This document shows, piece by piece, positions 55,564 to 61,418 of a stretch of DNA of 64,000 nt. The notes beneath the pieces were generated by a model. The model made no database searches. It was given only the letters and a program-made list of their open reading frames with translations, and was not told the DNA's origin. The stretch lies in NCBI GenBank assembly GCA_964551815.1, contig CAZKEL010000001.1, positions 33,017 through 97,016 of the forward strand, read 5' to 3'. The translations under genes and the position numbers were made by a program. Each line of letters opens with the position of its first letter. Positions within the stretch are counted from its first letter, which is position 1. Origin of the DNA: D37C17 sp964551815. GTDB taxonomy: Bacteria; Fidelibacterota; Marinisomatia; SCGC-AAA003-L08; D37C17.

Positions 55564-58551
55564 TTATCCAAATTTTGGACAAATGAGATTTTTATAATCA
55601 CAATAATCACAATGGCGGCCCTGTCTTGCATCAAATTTGCCCAAATGAATCATTTGAGCAGTATCACGGATCTTTTCTTCTATTCCATCCAATTCTTCCT
55701 CTGATAATTGCACGGCAACCTCCGGTTCTTCATGTCGTACAAATATATTAGATAATTTGGAAGGAATTTGCTGAATTCTTTTACCTTCCGGAGTATCAAT
55801 ACCATGCAGGACGGCAAAAAGAGCATATATCCCCATTTGTACATCCTTTTTCAGTTCCCTTTCTGTTTTCATGGCTTTAGAAGTTTTATAATCAATAATT
55901 GAAATATTGCCGTTACCATCTAAATCTATTCTATCGCATGTACCATATAAGGTCGCATAATCTGTATTAAAAGAAAAAGTAAGTTCATTCGTCAGGGCAT
56001 TGACGGGATTTAATTTGATAAAATTCAAATAATTTTTCAACATTGATTCAGCATCCTCCCTGTATTGCGCCTTTTCCTGTTCAAATTGATAACCCCCTTC
56101 CTGCCAATGCTCATCCAAAAGAGTGAGCATATCCTCAAAATTAGAACTCTCATTTTTATGAAACATCTCCAATACCTTATGCACCACATGTCCCAATTTG
56201 AAATAAGGGGGCTCAGGTGCCCCGGGGATGATATCTATATAGCGGAATTTGTATTTCAATGGGCACTCACTATAAGTGTTAATACTCGTTGCAGACAGAG
56301 AGAGCCTTTCGTCGCCTGGCTGAGTATTCTCCTTTTCCAGCGATTGCATTATTTCTTTTTCTAAAGGAGAATTTTCCCACTCAGGGAGTTGCCCCTGCTT
56401 TAACTTCTGTATATTTTTCATCGCATTGATAATTTCCATAGCAGTGTCAAAGTGTTCCAAATTGAGTTCAGTATTTAATTGCGACTGAAAATTCAAAATC
56501 AATTTATCGTAAACTGAAAGGGATTTGTCTTCCATGCAAATATCCTCCTTTTGAATTAGAGTTTCATTCATATTTTTTATAAATTTGGATTGCCGCTTTT
56601 CCGGTGCCATAAGCGTTAGAGATTCCATTGCTCTGGTTAGTGCCACATAAAACAACCTTCTCTCTTCTTCATAATGAAGCTCCTTTTCCTCTTTCCCTTC
56701 CACATTCCAGCGCTGCCAGGATACAGGGAGTCGGTCAACTTGGCGCATCGGCATATAATTTGAGGGAAAAACTGCAGAAGCCAACATGGGCAGAAAAACA
56801 TGTTTAAATTCCATGCCTTTTGCAGCATGGACAGTCATTACTCTGATTGCCGGAAGTAGTAATAATTTTTTCATGGGAGGCAAAGGCTCGTCGTTCACTT
56901 CCCATTGTACATTGATAAATTGTACAAATTCCTGCGGATTTTCAGTGCCGTAATTACTACAATAGCTGTTTACAATATCTCTAAATTGGTTCAGACTGTG
57001 AAGTGCAAGTTGATTTTGATATGAATCTCGATGAGAATAGATTCGATAAAAATTGAATTGCTGTAAAATATTCCAGACCAGTTTAGCCGTAGAATTTGAC
57101 TCTATTTTATGAACTCTTCGAAGAATTTCCTTTATAGCATTTCCAAGGTTACCCTTCTGCTGTTTTGCAAATTCTATTATTCCACTTTTATTCTCGCATT
57201 GTCTGTAGCTCCTGGATAGATTTACCACCAAATCATTTGAGTAGAATCTGCCCAGAATCCGCAATAGTGCATGTTCTTCAAAACCTGAAGATGCCCATAT
57301 ATTTAAAATAGCAATAACATCTTTAATAACAGACTGCTCATATAATTTGTCTGCATGATAATGGCAATGAATACCTTTCGACTTTAGATAGTCAGCAACC
57401 TTTTTACATTTTGTATGTGTGCGCAGCAAAATGGCAATGTCTCCTGGATTCTGTTTTTTCTCAGATACCAGTGACTGAATCAATTCTGTTAATTTTTCAA
57501 GTTGTTCAGGTTCCGTACCAATGTATAAATGTGGTAAGGAATTGCTTCTCTTTTCGGATTGTAATTTCCCCTTTGGTAATCTGTCAGGATTTTGGTCTAT
57601 CACCCAATTTGCAGTATCTAAGATTGGTTGAACAGATCGGTAGTTTTTAATGAGTTCGACGGGTTTTTTACTATTGCTATAATATTGTGCCTTAAATTGG
57701 TGGACATTTTGAATATTCGCCTGTCGGAAGGCATAAATACATTGGTCATCATCTCCTACTACGGTGATGCTATTTTCCGGAGCTGCAATTTCCTGAACTA
57801 TTTTACTCAGAGCATAGTTATTATCTTGAAACTCATCTACAATGACGTGTTTATAGGTACTTTGTAATTCCGCTAATACAGATGGATGGTTTTGTATTAG
57901 CTCCCACAGGTTTCCAATCATATCCCCGTAATCTATGCGATTTTTTTTCTGTTTCCATTGCAGGTACAATGGAAATACATTTACTACATCAATAAGTTGA
58001 TTGCTCAATTCACTGGTTTTATTATCCAAGCTCAATTTTAATTTTTCCCGTTCAGACTGTTGTAAATTTTTCAATTCAGACAATGTAAGCAAATTTTGTC
58101 TAAAGGCATCAAAAACCTTAGCGAAGGATTGCACAGCAAGAATAGGACTCCTCCTGAAATTGGTACTATTTAATTTTTTTAAAGAGTCAAATTTCTGTCT
58201 TAGTAAAAAATAGATATCCCCTCGGTTCATAATACCTGGAGGCTCCCTGTACCCAAGTTTTTTATAATGCTTGTTCGTTATTAATTGAGCAAATGAGTGA
58301 AAGGTACAGGCGTTGATTCCTTGCCCTATGTCCCCTGTTTTTTTTACAATTTCACTTCTGAGGTGGGCTGCGGCTTCATTTGTAAAAGTGAGTGCTAATA
58401 TTGATTTGGGTTCGGCATTTTTTTCCAGGATTAATTGGCAGATTCTGCTTACAATGGTAGTTGTTTTACCAGTTCCTGCGCCAGCTATAATGAGCAGGGG
58501 AGCAGCAGGATAGTCAACTGCTTCTCTCTGTTGGATATTTAAAGGAGACAA
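55564..58551 (-). CDS. UvrD/Rep-type DNA helicase fused to a C-terminal Fe-S PD-(D/E)XK nuclease
   Basis: A 995-residue SF1A helicase starting at TTG. Walker A 'AGAGTGKT' is at 23-30, Walker B 'VIVDEFQDNN' near 235, then 'VVGDDDQCIYAFR', 'LIKNYRSVQPI', 'VMTVHAAKGMEFKHVFLPM' and 'RRLFYVALTRAMESL'. From about 745 a RecB-like nuclease follows: 'YSECPLKYKF' supplies the first Cys, 'GTCDRIDLDGNGNISIIDYK' the catalytic Asp and Lys, and 'CDYCDYKNLICP' at the very end three further Cys of a 4Fe-4S cluster. The layout resembles AdnA/AddA-like end-processing enzymes. A partner subunit is not visible. Probable DNA repair role. Confidence 0.93.
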   Translation of the reverse strand: MSPLNIQQREAVDYPAAPLLIIAGAGTGKTTTIVSRICQLILEKNAEPKSILALTFTNEAAAHLRSEIVKKTGDIGQGINACTFHSFAQLITNKHYKKLGYREPPGIMNRGDIYFLLRQKFDSLKKLNSTNFRRSPILAVQSFAKVFDAFRQNLLTLSELKNLQQSEREKLKLSLDNKTSELSNQLIDVVNVFPLYLQWKQKKNRIDYGDMIGNLWELIQNHPSVLAELQSTYKHVIVDEFQDNNYALSKIVQEIAAPENSITVVGDDDQCIYAFRQANIQNVHQFKAQYYSNSKKPVELIKNYRSVQPILDTANWVIDQNPDRLPKGKLQSEKRSNSLPHLYIGTEPEQLEKLTELIQSLVSEKKQNPGDIAILLRTHTKCKKVADYLKSKGIHCHYHADKLYEQSVIKDVIAILNIWASSGFEEHALLRILGRFYSNDLVVNLSRSYRQCENKSGIIEFAKQQKGNLGNAIKEILRRVHKIESNSTAKLVWNILQQFNFYRIYSHRDSYQNQLALHSLNQFRDIVNSYCSNYGTENPQEFVQFINVQWEVNDEPLPPMKKLLLLPAIRVMTVHAAKGMEFKHVFLPMLASAVFPSNYMPMRQVDRLPVSWQRWNVEGKEEKELHYEEERRLFYVALTRAMESLTLMAPEKRQSKFIKNMNETLIQKEDICMEDKSLSVYDKLILNFQSQLNTELNLEHFDTAMEIINAMKNIQKLKQGQLPEWENSPLEKEIMQSLEKENTQPGDERLSLSATSINTYSECPLKYKFRYIDIIPGAPEPPYFKLGHVVHKVLEMFHKNESSNFEDMLTLLDEHWQEGGYQFEQEKAQYREDAESMLKNYLNFIKLNPVNALTNELTFSFNTDYATLYGTCDRIDLDGNGNISIIDYKTSKAMKTERELKKDVQMGIYALFAVLHGIDTPEGKRIQQIPSKLSNIFVRHEEPEVAVQLSEEELDGIEEKIRDTAQMIHLGKFDARQGRHCDYCDYKNLICPKFG

Positions 58552-58552
58552 G

Positions 58553-58729
58553 TTAATCTATTACTTCTACATAAACCGGATACCACTTTTCATTTACGAT
58601 GCGTACATCCTGAACTTCTGAGGATGCTGCAACAACGGGATTTCCACTTGTGCAGGCCCAAACTGCAATCATAATGGAAATTCCTGTGATCATTCCTAAT
58701 ATGTAATCTATACTTTTTTGTTTTACCAT
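58553..58729 (-). CDS. Small membrane or lipid-anchored protein (58 aa)
   Basis: The ATG at 58729 follows a clear AGGAG ribosome binding site. The 58-residue product has a polar N-terminus, one hydrophobic helix ('ILGMITGISIMIAVWACT', residues 10-27, with a Cys in a lipobox-like position), and a short tail ending 'EKWYPVYVEVID'. The stop lies one base before the TTG of the helicase. No family recognised. Real translation is supported by the ribosome binding site and gene fit, not by homology. Confidence 0.6.
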   Translation of the reverse strand: MVKQKSIDYILGMITGISIMIAVWACTSGNPVVAASSEVQDVRIVNEKWYPVYVEVID

Positions 58730-58864
58730 GACGATCTCCTTTTTTTAAGTAAACAATTTTTGTGCGTTGACCAGTATTTCAAATACTTTCTTCTTTCCCC
58801 ATCTTCCATAGTCGTTGATTCTTGACTATTGATAATGTTAGTCTCTATACTTCCAGATTTGAAT

Positions 58865-59542
58865 TTATATTGATTCTAAAGGAACTGGCTTAATACATTC
58901 TTCTGTATTATTAGAGGGAAAATTAACAAAGGGTGAAACAGGATAATATGCTAATAATCCGTTAAAAGGTATTAAACAATTCAATGCATCCTGCTTTATT
59001 GTATTTGGATTGATCCATAAAGGCAGGGTGTCCTCATTTAAGATAACCGGCATTCGGTGGTGTATAAACTTAATAGAATCTGCTGGCGTAGTGGTGATGA
59101 CCGTGTAGGATAGCAGAACATTTTTACCTTCATCTTGCCAGGTATCCCACAGCCCTGCCATAGGGAGGAGTTTTTTCTGAGGATGATGAATAAAAAAGGG
59201 CTGCTTTCCGGTATCAGTCTTCTGCCATTCATAATATCCATCGGAGATGACAATACATCTTTTAGATGAAATCAGATGTCGGTATGATGGTTTATCAGTA
59301 AGGGTTTCAGCTCTTGCATTGATCATTTTAGCACCAATTTTAATATCCTTTGACCAGGAGGGCACCAATCCCCACCGCATGGGTTTCACCCTTTTTCTTT
59401 CTCCCTGAATAATAATGGGGGTGGTTTGTGTAGGTGCAATATTATAACTTGGTACCCAATTGAAGGCATTATCCCATTCATTAATAAGAAGCTCCTGAAT
59501 GATTTCTATTTTGCCTTTGGTAAGAGTTTTACGCCCACACAT
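58865..59542 (-). CDS. SOS response-associated peptidase (YedK/HMCES family)
   Basis: A 225-residue SRAP protein. The catalytic Cys2 is in 'MCGRKTL', 'SYNIAPTQTTP' (33-43) contains the Asn, 'CIVISDGYYEW' (near 100) the Glu, and 'FIHHRMPVILN' (near 165) the His. It forms a covalent crosslink with abasic sites in single-stranded DNA to protect them. It is upstream of the helicase-nuclease, so the two may contribute to DNA repair. A 136-base gap without genes separates it from the small ORF. Confidence 0.95.
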   Translation of the reverse strand: MCGRKTLTKGKIEIIQELLINEWDNAFNWVPSYNIAPTQTTPIIIQGERKRVKPMRWGLVPSWSKDIKIGAKMINARAETLTDKPSYRHLISSKRCIVISDGYYEWQKTDTGKQPFFIHHPQKKLLPMAGLWDTWQDEGKNVLLSYTVITTTPADSIKFIHHRMPVILNEDTLPLWINPNTIKQDALNCLIPFNGLLAYYPVSPFVNFPSNNTEECIKPVPLESI

Positions 59543-59672
59543 GGTATGAAATATAAAATTATAGATTTACTATTATAGATTTTCGAGTTTTTATTGACTG
59601 TAAATTACTTAGAGGTACCCATAGTTAAAACTAATACGGCTTTCATTAAAATTGAATGCTAAATATTGTGAT

Positions 59673-59701
59673 TTGTCACTTTTAAGCGGTAAATTGATAA
59701 T
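59673..59701 (+). promoter_or_regulatory. Predicted sigma-70-type promoter of the SRPBCC gene
   Basis: TTGTCA (59673-59678) and GATAAT (59696-59701) are separated by 17 bases and lie 30 bases before the ATG at 59732. A clear GAGG-type ribosome binding site is just upstream of the ATG. The match to the consensus is good but the assignment is by pattern only. Confidence 0.5.
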
Positions 59702-59731
59702 TCCATATTACACTAAAAAGAGGAACTATTT

Positions 59732-60277
59732 ATGAAAGTTTTAAAAACACTACTGACGGGGATATTTGTCATCCTTGCTTTGCTTCTCCTTGGTGGATTA
59801 TTTATTGACGGAAATTATTCAGTGGAACGGGAGACGACAGTAAACCGGCCTGTAGGACAGGTGTATAACTATATTCTTTTTTTAAAGAACCAGGATAATT
59901 TCAGTGTTTGGGCGAAAATGGACCCTGATATGAAAAAGGAGTTTCAGGGAACAGACGGAACCGTAGGATTTATTTCCGGTTGGGAAAGCACTAACCAGGA
60001 TGTTGGGAAAGGAGAACAGGAAATTGTGGCTATTGACCCGGGCAAACGCATAGACTATGAACTGAGATTTAAAGAACCTTTCGAATCTACCGATGATGCC
60101 TTTATTAGTACTACCCCACTTGATAACAGGTCCACTTTAGTAACCTGGGGATTTAAAGGTGAAATGGCTTATCCTATGAACCTTATGCTGTTTATCATGG
60201 ATATGGAAGAAATGTTAGGTAGTCAATTACAGGAAGGACTGAATAATCTAAAATCCATTTTAGAAAAGGAGGAGTAA
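59732..60277 (+). CDS. SRPBCC family protein with N-terminal membrane anchor
   Basis: A 181-residue protein. One membrane helix at about 6-25 ('LLTGIFVILALLLLGGLFID') is followed by a START-like (polyketide cyclase/dehydrase) domain: 'VNRPVGQVYNYILFLKNQDN' and 'WGFKGEMAYPMNLM' are typical. SRPBCC domains bind hydrophobic ligands; no enzymatic role can be assigned. It begins the plus-strand block and is two bases from the VOC gene, so the pair is probably one operon. Confidence 0.88.
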   Translation: MKVLKTLLTGIFVILALLLLGGLFIDGNYSVERETTVNRPVGQVYNYILFLKNQDNFSVWAKMDPDMKKEFQGTDGTVGFISGWESTNQDVGKGEQEIVAIDPGKRIDYELRFKEPFESTDDAFISTTPLDNRSTLVTWGFKGEMAYPMNLMLFIMDMEEMLGSQLQEGLNNLKSILEKEE

Positions 60278-60279
60278 GT

Positions 60280-60666
60280 TTGTCTGATTTTAACGCAAAA
60301 AATAACCGTGCGGTTTGGTTTGATATTCCTGTCGCTGATTTAGACAGAGCACAAAATTTTTATGAATCCGTATTAAATATCAAGATTTTTAAAGAAAAAG
60401 CAGGTGAATATGAATTCTGCGTATTAGATCATGAAAATGGAAATGGGGGCTGCCTGGTCCCAAATCCCGGAGAAATTACCGCTGACAAAGGGATTTTACT
60501 CTACATGAATGTTGATGGCAGAATGCAACATGCCATGGCACAGGTAGAACCTGGTGGTGGAAAAATTCTGGAACCCACCCACCAAATCGGACCTCACGGA
60601 TTCCGCTCTATTGTTTTAGACAGCGAGGGTAACCGCATCGTACTCCATTCTAATACCGATGCCTGA
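60280..60666 (+). CDS. VOC (glyoxalase/bleomycin-resistance) family protein
   Basis: A 128-residue single-module VOC protein, starting at TTG after a strong AAAGGAGGAG ribosome binding site. 'AVWFDIPVADLDRAQNFYE' (11-29) and 'DSEGNRIVLHS' (115-125) are the VOC signatures. Possible metal ligands include the His and Glu of these segments. Members include dioxygenases, glyoxalases and binding proteins; the substrate here is unknown. It follows the SRPBCC gene by two bases. Confidence 0.9.
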   Translation: MSDFNAKNNRAVWFDIPVADLDRAQNFYESVLNIKIFKEKAGEYEFCVLDHENGNGGCLVPNPGEITADKGILLYMNVDGRMQHAMAQVEPGGGKILEPTHQIGPHGFRSIVLDSEGNRIVLHSNTDA

Positions 60667-60772
60667 ATGAAATATACAGATTTTTGAGATTCGATTAAGA
60701 TACCCTAAAAACAATCCAGATGGATTTACAAGGAGTGAACTAAGTAACCATAAGAATTTTTTATTATAAAAA

Positions 60773-60791
60773 TATAACGCTTGCCGTTATA
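60773..60791 (+). promoter_or_regulatory. Probable HigA operator (inverted repeat)
   Basis: TATAACG-CTTGC-CGTTATA is a perfect seven-base inverted repeat around a five-base spacer, followed by another CGTTAT half at 60792-60797. It lies 25 bases upstream of higB. Inverted repeats of this shape are the usual autorepression sites of higBA operons. The overlap with a likely promoter ('TATGATAAT' at 60795-60803) fits repression. Confidence 0.7.
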
Positions 60792-60816
60792 CGTTATGAT
60801 AATGTAATTTTTCATT

Positions 60817-61098
60817 GTGATCAAGTCCTTTAAATGTAAAGAAACTCGGAAAATATTCCAGAGAGAATTTTCTAAGAAAATTCCATCCGATTTACACCGG
60901 ATTGCATTAAGGAAATTAAGAATGTTAAATCGGGCACAATTATTAAATGATCTAAAAGTACCCCCGGGAAATAAACTTGAAGCATTAAAAGGAAATAGAA
61001 AAGGACAATATTGTATAAGAATTAATGATCAATGGCGGATTTGCTTTTTATGGAATAATGGTGAAATTGAAAATGTTGAAATCACAGATTATCATTAA
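60817..61098 (+). CDS. higB: HigB-type toxin of a type II toxin-antitoxin system
   Basis: A 93-residue RelE-superfamily mRNA interferase starting at GTG. 'IKSFKCKETRKIF' (2-14), 'RIALRKLRMLNRA' (26-38) and 'LKGNRKGQYCIRINDQWRIC' (57-76) closely match HigB of the reversed higBA order. The toxin cuts mRNA on translating ribosomes when HigA is degraded. It precedes higA by 11 bases, the diagnostic toxin-first order. Confidence 0.95.
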   Translation: MIKSFKCKETRKIFQREFSKKIPSDLHRIALRKLRMLNRAQLLNDLKVPPGNKLEALKGNRKGQYCIRINDQWRICFLWNNGEIENVEITDYH

Positions 61099-61109
61099 AT
61101 TAAAATAAA

Positions 61110-61418
61110 ATGAAGAAAAAATTGATACCTATTCACCCTGGCGAAATTCTTATGGAAGAATTTCTAAAACCTTTGCAATTAAGTCAGAATAAAATTGCTA
61201 ATGATTTAGGAGTACCTCCCCGGCGTATTAATGAAATTGTGCTGGGTAAAAGAAGAATTACTGCTGATACTGCTTTACGATTGGCATATTTCTTTAATAT
61301 GTCTCCATCATTCTGGTTAGGACTTCAAATGGATTATGACCTTGACCTGGAAGAAGATCGCCTACTCTCCGAAATTCCCAATAAGGTTAAACGCTATAGT
61401 GAAGGGCATCGTCAATAA
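61110..61418 (+). CDS. higA: HigA-type antitoxin, XRE family
   Basis: A 102-residue DNA-binding antitoxin. The N-terminal 'IPIHPGEILMEEFLKPLQLS' (5-24) and helix-turn-helix 'NKIANDLGVPPRRINEIVLGKRR' around 26-49 are typical of HigA. 'MSPSFWLGLQMDYDL' follows near 70. It neutralises HigB and represses the operon from the operator upstream of higB. Its stop overlaps the convergent dnaE stop by seven bases. Confidence 0.96.
   Translation: MKKKLIPIHPGEILMEEFLKPLQLSQNKIANDLGVPPRRINEIVLGKRRITADTALRLAYFFNMSPSFWLGLQMDYDLDLEEDRLLSEIPNKVKRYSEGHRQ

Noticed and set aside
58808..58829. Inverted repeat ATAGTC...GACTAT in the gap after the YedK-like gene
   Set aside because: A six-base stem with a ten-base loop and no T-run or known site; such repeats occur by chance in AT-rich DNA.
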